Part shown: positions 28,166 to 37,180 of the stretch, one piece after another
Layout of the letters: every line of letters starts with the position of its first letter
Position numbering within the stretch: position 1 is the stretch's first letter
Source of the DNA: DAMCZI01 sp032095175
GTDB lineage: Bacteria; Bacillota; Clostridia; Clostridiales; Caloramatoraceae
NCBI GenBank assembly: GCA_032095175.1
Contig: DAMCZI010000015.1
Coordinates: forward strand, 47,083 to 111,082
Direction of reading: 5' to 3'
DNA: 64,000 bases
Translations under genes and position numbers: made by a program
Notes under the pieces: model-generated
What the model was told of the DNA's origin: nothing
Database searches by the model: none
The model's input: the letters and a program-made list of their open reading frames with translations, nothing else

Positions 28166-28337
28166 ACCTATCCCTCCTGTATTGCATTTAATATTATTGA
28201 CTGTATTTTATGGTTACAATCACATTATAGCAGATTTTCCATAAAAAATAGGATATATTTGGTTAAATTCATCTGATATTATTATATGCAATTATTCCTT
28301 TGCAGCTTATAATAATTCACAATATTTCGCTAAAAAT

Positions 28338-29147
28338 CTAATCATCATATTTAAAGAAATATATATGTCCTCTGCTATATCTAAAAAAAGGCTTCCCAGA
28401 TATGATACATTTGCCATGATTTTGGATGCTATATTTTTCAGCCATTTTTTTCTTTATTGTTTCAAAGCTCATGGGATTTCCAGAAAAGATAAACTTCATA
28501 TGCTCTTTATTCTCAATATAAACATTAAAAACATCCTCCAAGCATGATTTTAAATGTTCATCAGCAATATCTAAAAGTTCTTCCATCGCTCCTAAAGAAT
28601 AATCCATTTCTATGTACATTCCATCACTATAATCTTCTAATTCATATTCTATCCTTGGACAGCAGCCATAATAACAGTATTCAACTATGTATCTTAACCT
28701 TTCCATATCCGTATCTTCCATCTGTACATTGGCATTGTTTATGCTTGTTATTCCACACTCATCAGATACGACTGTATGTATGTTAAATCTTTTCTCACTT
28801 AACAGTGCACCTATACCTCCAGGACCAAATGGAGCTTTAAAACTTAGGGGGAAGGTAATTCTCTTCCCATTTTCTATATTTACGAAAATAACAGGTCCCT
28901 CTTCATCACACTTTAAATCTATCTTTTTGGGGCCCCTTAATATGTTCTTAATGTCTAAACCATCCTTAACCTTAAAAAGAAGATTTAAAATCCCCTTGTC
29001 ATCTACAAAATAGCAGGTATTTTTAAGCTCAAGTTCTCTGTATACACCTGGATATTCTCCATAAGTAAGGGGAATAACATGGTTTTTTAAATTAAATGCT
29101 TTATATCCTGCCTTTGGTGAGTTGTTTATAAATTCGTATATTTCCAC
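28338..29147 (-). CDS. Hypothetical protein of unknown function
   Basis: I do not recognise this 269-residue protein. It has no signal peptide or membrane helix. The sequence is acidic, with a Cys-containing central segment (YCYYGCCPRIEYELEDYSDG) and a C-terminus rich in aromatic residues. The GTG at 29147 is likely the start because GCAGGAG lies 9 bases before it; the ATG at 29165 overlaps that site. It lies 39 bp downstream of a TPR protein gene on the same strand, and the two may act together. Confidence 0.6.
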   Translation of the reverse strand: MEIYEFINNSPKAGYKAFNLKNHVIPLTYGEYPGVYRELELKNTCYFVDDKGILNLLFKVKDGLDIKNILRGPKKIDLKCDEEGPVIFVNIENGKRITFPLSFKAPFGPGGIGALLSEKRFNIHTVVSDECGITSINNANVQMEDTDMERLRYIVEYCYYGCCPRIEYELEDYSDGMYIEMDYSLGAMEELLDIADEHLKSCLEDVFNVYIENKEHMKFIFSGNPMSFETIKKKMAEKYSIQNHGKCIISGKPFFRYSRGHIYFFKYDD

Positions 29148-29186
29148 TGACACCAACTCCTGCATTATATTATTAAAAACAGTATT

Positions 29187-30296
29187 CTACACAACTATAA
29201 TTTTTTTAATAGAGTTCATAATTACATCCAAGCTATCAAGATTATATGGCAATGTCTTTCTTATAGAAGTAAATATACCAAGAGCTCTCAGATAATTCCC
29301 CATATAAAAATAGCACAATCCAAGGTTATAATACATGGAAACATATATCTCGGTATATGAATTTCCACAGCTTTGTATCTCGCCAATTTCAGCTTCACAA
29401 AGCTCCATGGCAATCATAAATATATCCTTTGCTTTTTCATACTCTCCAAGCTTTATATATACACAGCCTATTACATTGTAGGCATCCGGAATGTTTCCAA
29501 CAACACTTATTACATTTCTAGCCATCTCATTAGCCTGTTCATAGTTCTCTCTGTCGTAGCATTCCCAAGCTTCCTCCACCAGCTCTGTATATTCCTTAAT
29601 CATATCAAAGCTGTAATATTCAAAAACCATCTTGCCTCTAGAAGAAAGCTTAAAGCTTCCTGTGTTATCCTCTATAATAAGTCCCATTGGTTCAAATATG
29701 TTTCTTATCATATGGAGAATCACTTCATCTGCCAGCATCTTTCTTATCATAAACATGTTATTAAAGTATATATCATCAATATGTCCAAACTTTTCTTTAA
29801 TACTCTCCATGTCTATATTGCTGCTTTCAATCTGGGAAAATAAACAAGCAACATATCTTCTGGCACCCTTTTCAAGAAATTTATTTGAAGCATTTGATTT
29901 ATCAAAGCAGCTCCAATCTAACTTCTCCCAAAAATACTTTATTAAATCCATACTGGAAGAAATATCATCTGACATAAGAAACAACCTTCCACAGGGGGTT
30001 AATTGTAAAATGTCCTCTTCTATTTCGATAAGTCCCTCGTCCCATATGAACTTCGATATTATATCATCTATTCCCTCTGGTATACCAACCAGCTTTAAAA
30101 GAATCTCCGATATTTCTTTACCCTCTAAGGCTTTTATTTCATCATCATCAATAGACGAAAACAAGCTTCGGGTATACTGCAGCAATTTATCACATTTTAC
30201 CTTATTTTTTTGAAGTATTCTATATAAATCAATTGAATCGTCATTTGAAATTCTGCTTCTTAAGATTCTACCCCTGTTGTTTATATCTTTATCCAT
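29187..30296 (-). CDS. Winged-helix-like and TPR-containing protein
   Basis: This 369-residue soluble protein of unknown function has two segments with the pattern of winged-helix ends (IEIEEDILQLTPCGRLFL at about residue 90 and LIIEDNTGSFKLSSRGKMVF at about 207). The C-terminal part (about residues 240-345) has TPR-like repeats (AYNVIGCVYIKLGEYEKAKD; YYNLGLCYFYMGNYLRALG). It shares this plan and several short motifs with the 449-residue protein at 35144-36493, so the two are probably distant paralogs. The start follows GGGGGAAATAGA. Confidence 0.65.
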   Translation of the reverse strand: MDKDINNRGRILRSRISNDDSIDLYRILQKNKVKCDKLLQYTRSLFSSIDDDEIKALEGKEISEILLKLVGIPEGIDDIISKFIWDEGLIEIEEDILQLTPCGRLFLMSDDISSSMDLIKYFWEKLDWSCFDKSNASNKFLEKGARRYVACLFSQIESSNIDMESIKEKFGHIDDIYFNNMFMIRKMLADEVILHMIRNIFEPMGLIIEDNTGSFKLSSRGKMVFEYYSFDMIKEYTELVEEAWECYDRENYEQANEMARNVISVVGNIPDAYNVIGCVYIKLGEYEKAKDIFMIAMELCEAEIGEIQSCGNSYTEIYVSMYYNLGLCYFYMGNYLRALGIFTSIRKTLPYNLDSLDVIMNSIKKIIVV

Positions 30297-30430
30297 TCTA
30301 TTTCCCCCATTATGTAGTTTAACATAAACAATTATATCACAATAATTTTAAAGTATACATAAAGCTTCGAAATAGCTGAAAGAACAGAAATGAAGAAAAA
30401 GGATATGGGGCTTTCATCGCACCCATATCC

Positions 30431-31372
30431 CTATTTTTTTCTAAGCCTGCATATAAAAAATCCTTCCATATCCTTTGAAGGTAATATTCTTACTGCTTTT
30501 TTTAATGATTTATCCATGTCTTCATCAATTCCAGGCACTGCACCCTTTATATCAATACCTAAATCTATTATCTCCATATCAAGATTATCAATAGCCCATT
30601 GAAGAACCTCTTCATTTTCAAGGGTATTTAGTGTACATGTGGAGTAAACCATTATGCCTCCTTTTTTTAGAGCCATACAGCCGCTTTTAAAAAGCTTCTT
30701 TTGGAGGCTTGCAAGCTTTTCTACTTCTCTTTTTGACCAATATCTTGTTGTCGATGGTTCCCCCACTATAAACCTTCCCTCTCCACTGCAGGGGGTATCT
30801 AAAAGCACCTTGTCGAAGGCTTCCTCATAGCTTTCACCAAGCTTTTCTCCTCTACCTGTTACCACCTCGACTATGGATGCTCCCATTACTTCAACCTTAT
30901 GTTTAAGCCTTTCGCTCCTTATCTTATCAAGTTCGTTTGCCAGTATGTAGCCCTTGTTATTCATAAGAGCTGCCAGCTGCGTCGTTTTACTGCCAGGGGC
31001 TGCAGCCATATCAAGAACCCTTTCGTTTTCTTTAGGATTTAAAACAATAGGCGGAATCATACTTGAAAGACTTTGAAATGAAACAAACCCCTCTTTGTAT
31101 ATATCAAAATTCTGTATATCCCTTTCCCTGGCATTTTTAAGTACTATTCCATCCTCATACCATGGAACTCTTTCAAATTTTATGTTGTTACTTCTTAAAA
31201 ATGACATAAGATCATATACATTATATTTTATAGTATTAACCCTCATTGTGGTGTATCTATCAACTATCATACCTGAAAGTATTTTATCTGCTGTTCCTGG
31301 TGAGAAATTTTCATAAATATCCTCTATAAAAGCTCCAGGAAGCTTTTTTCTTGCTTCTCCTATAGATGCCAA
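30431..31372 (-). CDS. RsmF/NOL1-type rRNA m5C methyltransferase
   Basis: This 313-residue SAM-dependent enzyme has motif I DMAAAPGSKTTQLA, the catalytic cysteine motifs DTPCSGEG (release Cys) and YSTCTL (nucleophile region), and the family motif RVNTIK near the N-terminus. It methylates cytosine in 16S rRNA or tRNA. The C-terminal RNA-binding PUA-type extension of longer RsmF proteins is missing, so this is the short form. I prefer the TTG at 31372 because GAGAGGGAG lies 7 bases before it; an ATG at 31390 has no site and lies almost at the predicted 5' end of the mRNA. Confidence 0.88.
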   Translation of the reverse strand: MASIGEARKKLPGAFIEDIYENFSPGTADKILSGMIVDRYTTMRVNTIKYNVYDLMSFLRSNNIKFERVPWYEDGIVLKNARERDIQNFDIYKEGFVSFQSLSSMIPPIVLNPKENERVLDMAAAPGSKTTQLAALMNNKGYILANELDKIRSERLKHKVEVMGASIVEVVTGRGEKLGESYEEAFDKVLLDTPCSGEGRFIVGEPSTTRYWSKREVEKLASLQKKLFKSGCMALKKGGIMVYSTCTLNTLENEEVLQWAIDNLDMEIIDLGIDIKGAVPGIDEDMDKSLKKAVRILPSKDMEGFFICRLRKK

Positions 31373-31407
31373 CTCTACACTCCCTCTCATTTGTTTGTAT
31401 ATAATAG

Positions 31408-31434
31408 ATTATACTATAATTCTTTATTTTTCAA
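31408..31434 (-). promoter_or_regulatory. Candidate promoter of the rRNA methyltransferase gene
   Basis: TTGAAA and TATAAT on the minus strand are separated by 15 bases, shorter than the ideal 17. The start of transcription would fall around 31400, only a few bases before the ATG at 31390, which supports the downstream TTG as the true start. Confidence 0.4.
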
Positions 31435-31744
31435 GGATATCGGTATTCTAAAAACCTTATTAGGCGTATTGTTGGGAATTTGCAAGAATTAATGCATATA
31501 ATACATATATAAATTAACATACTGCTTGTATTCGTAATAACTTAGTAATAAAATTAAACTAGCGAATAAATCCCAAGTTTTTAAATCTATGTAGAATATT
31601 ATTAAGTTTTTATATCATAATTGTAGAAAACAGCCCTATTAAAGTGATTTTAATCTAAAATGTACAGATTGACCATGCTGTGATAAAATTTGTACAGTAT
31701 ATTTGGGATATTCCTTATTATAATAATCTGGAAGGAGAATTATT
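31435..31744. other. Divergent intergenic region ahead of pncB
   Basis: It holds a good -10 (TATAAT, 31719-31724) for pncB but no matching -35. Two direct copies of TGTACAG lie at about 31661 and 31691 with an ACAG/CTGT inverted pair between them, which could be an operator. An AACAGCCCT motif with a following hairpin-like stretch (31627-31664) resembles the core of R2, and AGGCGTATT occurs at 31462. Confidence 0.4.
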
Positions 31745-33217
31745 ATGTCCTTTATGTTTGACTGGAAGGAAGAACGAAATCTTACACTTCTTGTAGACTT
31801 CTATGAAATAACAATGGCAAATGGATACCTAAAAAATGGTGTCGGAGATAAAACAGTTTATTTTGATATGTTTTTTAGAAGAGTTCCAGACGGCGGTGGT
31901 TTTTGCATAATGGCTGGACTTCAACAGCTAATTGAATATATGAAAAATCTAAGATTCAGCAGCGAAGATATAGAATATCTCAGAAGCAAAGAGGCTTTTT
32001 GTGATGAATTTTTAGATTATCTTGAAAAATTCGAATTTTGCTGTGATGTTTGGGCTGTTGAAGAAGGAACTCCTGTTTTCCCAAATGAACCACTGGTTAT
32101 AGTTAAAGGACCAGTTATTCAAGCACAATTTGTAGAAACAATGGTGCTTCTATCAATAAACCATCAAACTCTTATTGCAACAAAAGCTAACAGAATAGTC
32201 AGAGCTGCAAAGGGAAGACCCGTTATGGAGTTTGGATCAAGAAGAGCACAGGGTTATGATGGTGCTATATTTGGAGCAAGAGCTGCATATATAGGTGGAT
32301 GCTCTTCAACAGCATGTACAATAGCCGATAAGCTTTTCGGAATACCAGCAGTAGGAACAATGGCTCACAGCTGGGTTCAGCTATTCGAAAGTGAACTTGA
32401 AGCTTTTAGGGCATGGGCTAGAGTATATCCAGACAACTGTCTTCTTCTTGTTGATACCTACAATGTATTAAAATCTGGAATTCCAAATGCAATAAAAATA
32501 TTTAACGAGGAAGTACTTCCAAGAGGTATAAGACCAAAGGGAATAAGAATAGACAGTGGTGATATAAAGTATCTTACCCAAAAAACAAGAAAGATGTTGG
32601 ATGAGGCAGGTTTTCCTGATGCTAGTATTGTAGTATCAAACTCCCTTGATGAATTCATAATAGATGATGTACTTGCTCAGGGTGCAAAGATTGACAGCTT
32701 TGGAGTTGGAGAAAGGCTTATAACAGCAAAGTCCGAGCCAGTATTCGGAGGAGTATATAAGCTTGTTGCAGTTGAAGAAAGCAATAAAATAATTCCAAAG
32801 ATTAAGATAAGTGAAAATGAAGAGAAAATTACAAACCCAGGATTTAAACAGCTTTATAGACTCTATGATAAATCAACAAACAAAGCCTTGGCAGATGTAA
32901 TTACATTTGCTGATGAAAATATAGATGAATCAGCTCCTTATGAAATATTTGACCCTGTTCATACATGGAAGAGAAAAAATCTTACAAACTTCTATGCTAA
33001 GAAATTACTGGTAAATATATTTGATAAGGGTAAATGCGTATATGAAAGCCCAACAGTTACAGATATAAAAAATAACTGTCAAAAACAGCTGGATACTCTT
33101 TGGGAAGAAGTTTTAAGGTTTGAAAATCCACATAAATACTATGTTGACCTTTCAACAAAGCTTTGGTCAACTAAGAGAAGGCTTCTTAACAGATACAGCT
33201 CAAACTTTAATCAATAA
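31745..33217 (+). CDS. pncB: Nicotinate phosphoribosyltransferase
   Basis: This 490-residue enzyme joins nicotinate and PRPP to make nicotinate mononucleotide in NAD salvage. It has the N-terminal LLVDFYEITMANGYL typical of the family, EFGSRRAQG, the GTMAHSWVQ motif with the His that is phosphorylated in this family, and the RIDSGDI/SNSLDE phosphate-binding motifs. The length fits the clostridial PncB form. It is monocistronic, with its own terminator, and divergent from the methyltransferase gene. Confidence 0.95.
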   Translation: MSFMFDWKEERNLTLLVDFYEITMANGYLKNGVGDKTVYFDMFFRRVPDGGGFCIMAGLQQLIEYMKNLRFSSEDIEYLRSKEAFCDEFLDYLEKFEFCCDVWAVEEGTPVFPNEPLVIVKGPVIQAQFVETMVLLSINHQTLIATKANRIVRAAKGRPVMEFGSRRAQGYDGAIFGARAAYIGGCSSTACTIADKLFGIPAVGTMAHSWVQLFESELEAFRAWARVYPDNCLLLVDTYNVLKSGIPNAIKIFNEEVLPRGIRPKGIRIDSGDIKYLTQKTRKMLDEAGFPDASIVVSNSLDEFIIDDVLAQGAKIDSFGVGERLITAKSEPVFGGVYKLVAVEESNKIIPKIKISENEEKITNPGFKQLYRLYDKSTNKALADVITFADENIDESAPYEIFDPVHTWKRKNLTNFYAKKLLVNIFDKGKCVYESPTVTDIKNNCQKQLDTLWEEVLRFENPHKYYVDLSTKLWSTKRRLLNRYSSNFNQ

Positions 33218-33240
33218 ACTCACTTAAGGCGTATTAAGGA

Positions 33241-33294
33241 AAAACCTCAAGGACATAGTGAAAGTTCTGCTTTCTCTAAGACCTTGGGGTTTTT
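33241..33294 (+). terminator. Terminator after pncB
   Basis: A 12-bp stem (AAAACCTCAAGG with CCTTGGGGTTTT, one T-G pair) around a second inner stem, followed by TTTAT. The element is preceded by the motif TTAAGGCGTATTAA a few bases after the stop codon. Confidence 0.8.
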
Positions 33295-33358
33295 ATAATT
33301 AATACTCAAAAGGGATAAGTTATTCCTCAAACCTCAAGTGCCTGTCACCTAGGTAGAA

Positions 33359-33393
33359 AAAGAGGGATAAAACCATTGGTCTTATCCCTCTTT
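33359..33393 (-). terminator. Terminator after the CoA-transferase genes
   Basis: A 12-bp perfect stem (AAAGAGGGATAA with TTATCCCTCTTT) is followed by TTCTACC on the minus strand. The T-run is mainly inside the stem, so it can work from both sides of this convergent gap. Confidence 0.8.
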
Positions 33394-33402
33394 ATATTCG
33401 TT

Positions 33403-34065
33403 TTAAGCTTCCATAACCTTAATGTCTGAAGCAACCTTAAAATCAGCCTTTGTAGCTGCTTTTACTTCTTCTATTGTAGTTTCTGGTGCTATTTCAGTTA
33501 CAACAAGTCCTTCCTTAGTAACCTTCATAACACACATATCAGTTATTATTGAATCAACTTCACCTGCAGCTGTTAATGGAAGAGTACACTCCTTTAATAT
33601 CTTTGGATTTCCCTTTGCAGTATGCTCCATAGCAACTATAACCTTCTTTGCTCCAACAACAAGGTCCATAGCGCCGCCCATTCCTGGTACCATCTTTCCA
33701 GGAATCATCCAGTTTGCAAGGTTACCCTTTTCATCAACCTGAAGAGCTCCAAGTACTGTTATATCAACATGTCCACCTCTTATTATGGAGAATGATGTTG
33801 AGCTGTCAAAGGTAGCTCCTCCCTTAACTATTGTTGAGAACTTTCCACCTGCGTTAACAAGATCCTTGTCCTCTTCTCCCTCAGCAGGAGCTGGTCCTAT
33901 TCCTATAAATCCATTTTCTGATTGGAAGGTTATGTCCATTCCCTCTGGTACATGGTTTGCTACTTCTGTTGGAAGACCGATTCCAAGGTTAACAACATCT
34001 CCGTCCTTTAGTTCCTTAGCAACTCTTTTAACGATTAATTCTCTACCTCTTTCTCTATCTAACAT
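33403..34065 (-). CDS. ctfB: 3-oxoacid/acetate-type CoA-transferase subunit B
   Basis: This 220-residue beta subunit has the active-site motif SENGFIGIGP, with the catalytic Glu at residue 50 that forms the CoA thioester, then GGHVDITVLGALQVDEKGNLANW. The enzyme moves CoA between short-chain acids such as acetate, butyrate or acetoacetate; the exact pair cannot be told from sequence. It starts within the stop of subunit A (TAATG), so translation is coupled. Confidence 0.9.
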   Translation of the reverse strand: MLDRERGRELIVKRVAKELKDGDVVNLGIGLPTEVANHVPEGMDITFQSENGFIGIGPAPAEGEEDKDLVNAGGKFSTIVKGGATFDSSTSFSIIRGGHVDITVLGALQVDEKGNLANWMIPGKMVPGMGGAMDLVVGAKKVIVAMEHTAKGNPKILKECTLPLTAAGEVDSIITDMCVMKVTKEGLVVTEIAPETTIEEVKAATKADFKVASDIKVMEA

Positions 34066-34718
34066 TACTCAGCCCTCCCAACTATGTATTTTACAAATAT
34101 ATGGGGAGTCATAACATTTTCAGGCTCAATTTCCCCAACTTCTACAACTTTTTCTGCTTCAACTATAACAACATCAGCAGCAGTTGCAATTAGTGGGTTG
34201 AAGTTTCTTGTAGCCTTGTTGTACCAAACGTTACCCTTCTTGTCAACAACACTTCCTCCAACCAATGCGATATCAGCCTTTAATGGTTTTTCAAGAAGGT
34301 ATGGCTTTCCATCAACTTCAATTACAGGCTTGCCTTCTGCAACTACAGTTCCAAGTCCTGTTGGTGTCAATACTCCACCAAGTCCTGCTCCACCTGATCT
34401 AATTCTTTCAGCAAGTGAACCCTGTGGGCAAAGTTCAACTTCCATTTCTCCAGTGTTCATTCTACGTCCTGTTTCAGGATTTGTTCCTATATGGGAAGCA
34501 ATTACCTTCTTAACTTGTCCATTTAAAACAAGCTTTCCTACTCCCCTGTCAGGATATCCTGTGTCGTTACATATGATAGTCAAATCCTTAACACCCTTCT
34601 TAACTATTCCATCGATTAGCTTTTCAGGTGTTCCTACTGCTAAAAATCCACCAACCATAATGGTTTGGCCATCTTTAATTAAATCTAAAACTTCATCTAG
34701 TGATTTAAACTTATTCAT
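34065..34718 (-). CDS. ctfA: 3-oxoacid/acetate-type CoA-transferase subunit A
   Basis: This 217-residue alpha subunit has the oxyanion-hole motif VGGFLAVGTPE near residues 22-32 and the family run CPQGSLAERIRSGGAGLGGVLTPTGLGT. It pairs with the product of the next gene to form the active heterotetramer. It is the first gene of a two-gene operon and probably takes part in fermentative acid metabolism or growth on short-chain acids. Confidence 0.9.
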   Translation of the reverse strand: MNKFKSLDEVLDLIKDGQTIMVGGFLAVGTPEKLIDGIVKKGVKDLTIICNDTGYPDRGVGKLVLNGQVKKVIASHIGTNPETGRRMNTGEMEVELCPQGSLAERIRSGGAGLGGVLTPTGLGTVVAEGKPVIEVDGKPYLLEKPLKADIALVGGSVVDKKGNVWYNKATRNFNPLIATAADVVIVEAEKVVEVGEIEPENVMTPHIFVKYIVGRAE

Positions 34719-34931
34719 GCTACACCTCCAGACAAATTATATCTTTGTTATAATTCTATCATAATCCATTTCAAAAATTATAACAAAATTCTAATAATTT
34801 ATATTTCTCTGATTTTCTAATATTTTCCCATATATACTCTCGATTTTGAAGAAAACATCCAAAAATCTAATAAAATCCTTTTTATGTATAATAAATACTA
34901 TAAAATAACCTCTTTAGTATATAAAAAATAA

Positions 34932-34966
34932 AGGACCATTGACATAAAATATATGCCAATAGTCCT
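34932..34966 (-). terminator. Terminator after the 449-residue TPR protein gene
   Basis: Arms AGGACCATTGACATA and TATGCCAATAGTCCT pair with two mismatches and are followed on the minus strand by TTATTTTTTAT. An R1 element lies between this terminator and the gene's stop codon. Confidence 0.75.
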
Positions 34967-34968
34967 AC

Positions 34969-35084
34969 TATATATTTCGCATAAATGATTTTACATTTTT
35001 AAAAATCATTTATGCGAAATATTTTCCTAAATTCATATAACACAATAAATACCTTAATTTAAAATCTTTATTGCGTTATATATA
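34969..35084 (+). repeat. R1 element, copy d (subfamily b)
   Basis: Hairpin 1 is a 17-bp perfect stem (TTCGCATAAATGATTTT with AAAATCATTTATGCGAA) and a short loop. Hairpin 2 pairs ATATAACACAATAAA with TTTATTGCGTTATAT (one mismatch). It belongs to the long-stem subfamily with copies e and k. Confidence 0.85.
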
Positions 35085-35143
35085 ATAATCAAAAACTTAT
35101 ATTATAATATATTTAAACTTCAAATATGTCTGACAAATACGCC

Positions 35144-36493
35144 CTATAGTGTTTTTTCTATTCTCTGCAATTGAAGTTCATAATTTTTTACATCTTCCTC
35201 AAGTTTAAGCTTTCTGCAGCACAACACAAGATGATAAAGAGCAGACCTTGCTGCTTTTCCCCTTTTTGAAGAGGTTTCATAGGCATTTTTGAGAACATTA
35301 TATGCATATTTGTAGTTTTTCTTTAATAGCAAAAGCTGTCCTAAATAGTCCCAAACAACAATATTACCGCCATAGGTTGACAGAAACTCGAGTATCTTAA
35401 TCTCAGCTTCATCATATTTTTTATCTTTTATCACATATTTAATAATATCCAGGCTGTTTTTCATCCACCAGCATGACTCAGTATACATTAGCTTAAATAC
35501 ATTTTCCCCAAGAGGCGTCGCTGAATATATTATCTCCCCAGGTTCCCCTGGATTAATTTCTATTAATCCCATCCCAACAAAGAATATATCCATAACTCTA
35601 AATCCAAAGGGTACTGTTTCAATTCTAGCTATTCTAAATCTGTCATTTGCAATTTCTACAAGTATATCTTCTTCATTGAGATTTTTAAGATCGTTACCGT
35701 TAATAACAACTTCCTTTTTTTTATGAAATACTGATGCCATTATGTCCCTTATTACATTAAATTCAATTGAACTGTCAGTAATATCATTATCTTCAAAAAC
35801 ATTCTTCCAATCCAAGTTATAAAGCATGCTATATATAATAGCAGCATACTTTTCCTCCATTGAAAGCCTGGAAATTGCTCTTCCCTTTTTAGCGATTTCA
35901 ATCTGTTCATTTTTCATTTCAAGAAGGTTTAATTTCATAAGTATATTTTTAATTATAGAGGCTTCCTCCTTAGATTCACGATTCCCAAGTGGCACATCAT
36001 TAAGGAGCTTATCTATTTTTTCAATTGTTTTTATTTCATATACATTAACATCCTCAAGAACCCTCAATAGAGAGGAACTAAACCTGTTTGTTGTTATTGT
36101 CTTTATAAATTCCTTTGTATCATCTTTCCTGCCTGTTATCATATCATATTTATCAAGATAGTAATCAACATTGGAGAACATTCTTTTGTAGTGTGCAATT
36201 TTGCCTCCCTTTATAAGCTTATTAACCTTTAAAAATTCCGTAAGATCCTGCATTGCTTCTAACATCCTTGGGATACCTTCCCTGCCTCCAAGTTGGTCAT
36301 CAATTAGGGTAGCCATATCAGTAAACTCCTCAAAGCTGTATGTATCAATGTTTTCAAGGCTCTGTCTAAATATGGACAAAACACGGTTTATCAAAAGCCT
36401 CACAACTAAAAGGTTATAATTTACCCTATTTTCGTCATAGTTTTTATCCCTCATATATTTTGCATATGCCATTAATTTCTCTGCATCTGTCAA
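35144..36493 (-). CDS. Winged-helix-like and TPR-containing protein (paralog of 29187-30296)
   Basis: This soluble protein of about 449 residues is not assigned to a known family. The N-terminal 200 residues are helical. A middle segment (IEIAKKGRAISRLSMEEKYAAIIYSMLYNLDW) and a later one (MGLIEINPGEPGEIIYSATPLGENVF) match in order the winged-helix-like ends of the 29187-30296 protein, and the C-terminus is TPR-like (WDYLGQLLLLKKNYKYAYNVLK). The start is uncertain: a TTG at 36493 has AGGTGGT 8 bases upstream, and a GTG at 36505 overlaps that site. Confidence 0.65.
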   Translation of the reverse strand: MTDAEKLMAYAKYMRDKNYDENRVNYNLLVVRLLINRVLSIFRQSLENIDTYSFEEFTDMATLIDDQLGGREGIPRMLEAMQDLTEFLKVNKLIKGGKIAHYKRMFSNVDYYLDKYDMITGRKDDTKEFIKTITTNRFSSSLLRVLEDVNVYEIKTIEKIDKLLNDVPLGNRESKEEASIIKNILMKLNLLEMKNEQIEIAKKGRAISRLSMEEKYAAIIYSMLYNLDWKNVFEDNDITDSSIEFNVIRDIMASVFHKKKEVVINGNDLKNLNEEDILVEIANDRFRIARIETVPFGFRVMDIFFVGMGLIEINPGEPGEIIYSATPLGENVFKLMYTESCWWMKNSLDIIKYVIKDKKYDEAEIKILEFLSTYGGNIVVWDYLGQLLLLKKNYKYAYNVLKNAYETSSKRGKAARSALYHLVLCCRKLKLEEDVKNYELQLQRIEKTL

Positions 36494-36624
36494 TATCAAC
36501 ACCACCTAAATATTTTATAAATGAGGAAAAACGACTCTAAAATCATATAAAAATATTCCTCATATATTGATTATTGACAGATAAATATTTTTTAATCTAA
36601 AAATTTATATAAATATATTTTTAG

Positions 36625-36736
36625 ATATAAAGCAATAAAGATTTTACATTAAGGTATTTATCGCTTTATATGAATTTCGGAAAATATATCTCATAAATGA
36701 TTTTTAAAAATGTAAAATCATTTATGAGATATATTT
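36625..36736 (-). repeat. R1 element, copy e (subfamily b)
   Basis: The reverse-oriented R1 copy. Hairpin 1 arms read CTCATAAATGATTTT and AAAATCATTTATGAG: both arms differ from copy d at the same paired position, so pairing is kept. Hairpin 2 pairs ATATAAAGCGATAAA with TTTATTGCTTTATAT (one G-T pair). Its hairpin 1 end lies 6 bp after the stop codon of the next gene. Confidence 0.85.
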
Positions 36737-36742
36737 AGATTG

Positions 36743-37180
36743 CTAATCAGTATCTTTTACACAAAAATACTTTTCAAAATACTCTATTGCTTCTCTAATT
36801 CTCTCAATTCCATAGAAATTTAAATTAAGTACAATGTCAACTTTATCCATTGACCTAACCTTAATGTTTTCTATTGTAACTATTCCAAACAGGCACTCAA
36901 CAAATTCCTCACAGTAATCTTGTGGCTCTCTAATTATCTTCACCTTACCAAAGCACTCAATATTTCTCCCCTCAAATTCAATATCAACAGGATTCCTAAA
37001 TATATCACCAACCACGAATTCAAGAGCATCCCCTGGACTCGAATAAAAAAATCTACAATCAACATTTTCATCAAGTCCATCCCTTATTCCATCATAAACC
37101 ATTAAATTCCTTCTACCGCGAAGTATTTCCATAATATCATCTTTTAAATTATCCCTATCATCATATCTCATCTCAAACAT
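36743..37180 (-). CDS. Hypothetical protein
   Basis: I do not recognise this 145-residue soluble, acidic protein. It starts MFEMRYDDRDNLKDDIMEIL and has no membrane helix or signal. The ATG at 37180 is preferred: GGAGG lies 7 bases upstream, while the ATG two codons earlier abuts the site. It lies upstream of the TPR protein gene on the same strand, separated by R1 copy e. Confidence 0.6.
   Translation of the reverse strand: MFEMRYDDRDNLKDDIMEILRGRRNLMVYDGIRDGLDENVDCRFFYSSPGDALEFVVGDIFRNPVDIEFEGRNIECFGKVKIIREPQDYCEEFVECLFGIVTIENIKVRSMDKVDIVLNLNFYGIERIREAIEYFEKYFCVKDTD

Noticed and set aside
28166..28337. preQ1 riboswitch ahead of the ylbF-queT pair
   Set aside because: I looked because queT genes often have one, but the expected compact pseudoknot sequence is not there.
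29373..30213. Long plus-strand frames (156 and 193 codons) opposite the TPR protein gene
   Set aside because: Antisense shadows of a gene with good codon pattern; no start signal.
34084..34764. 226-codon plus-strand frame opposite ctfA
   Set aside because: It is a shadow of the CoA-transferase subunit A gene; composition is Pro/Ser/Thr-rich without family resemblance and there is no ribosome-binding site.
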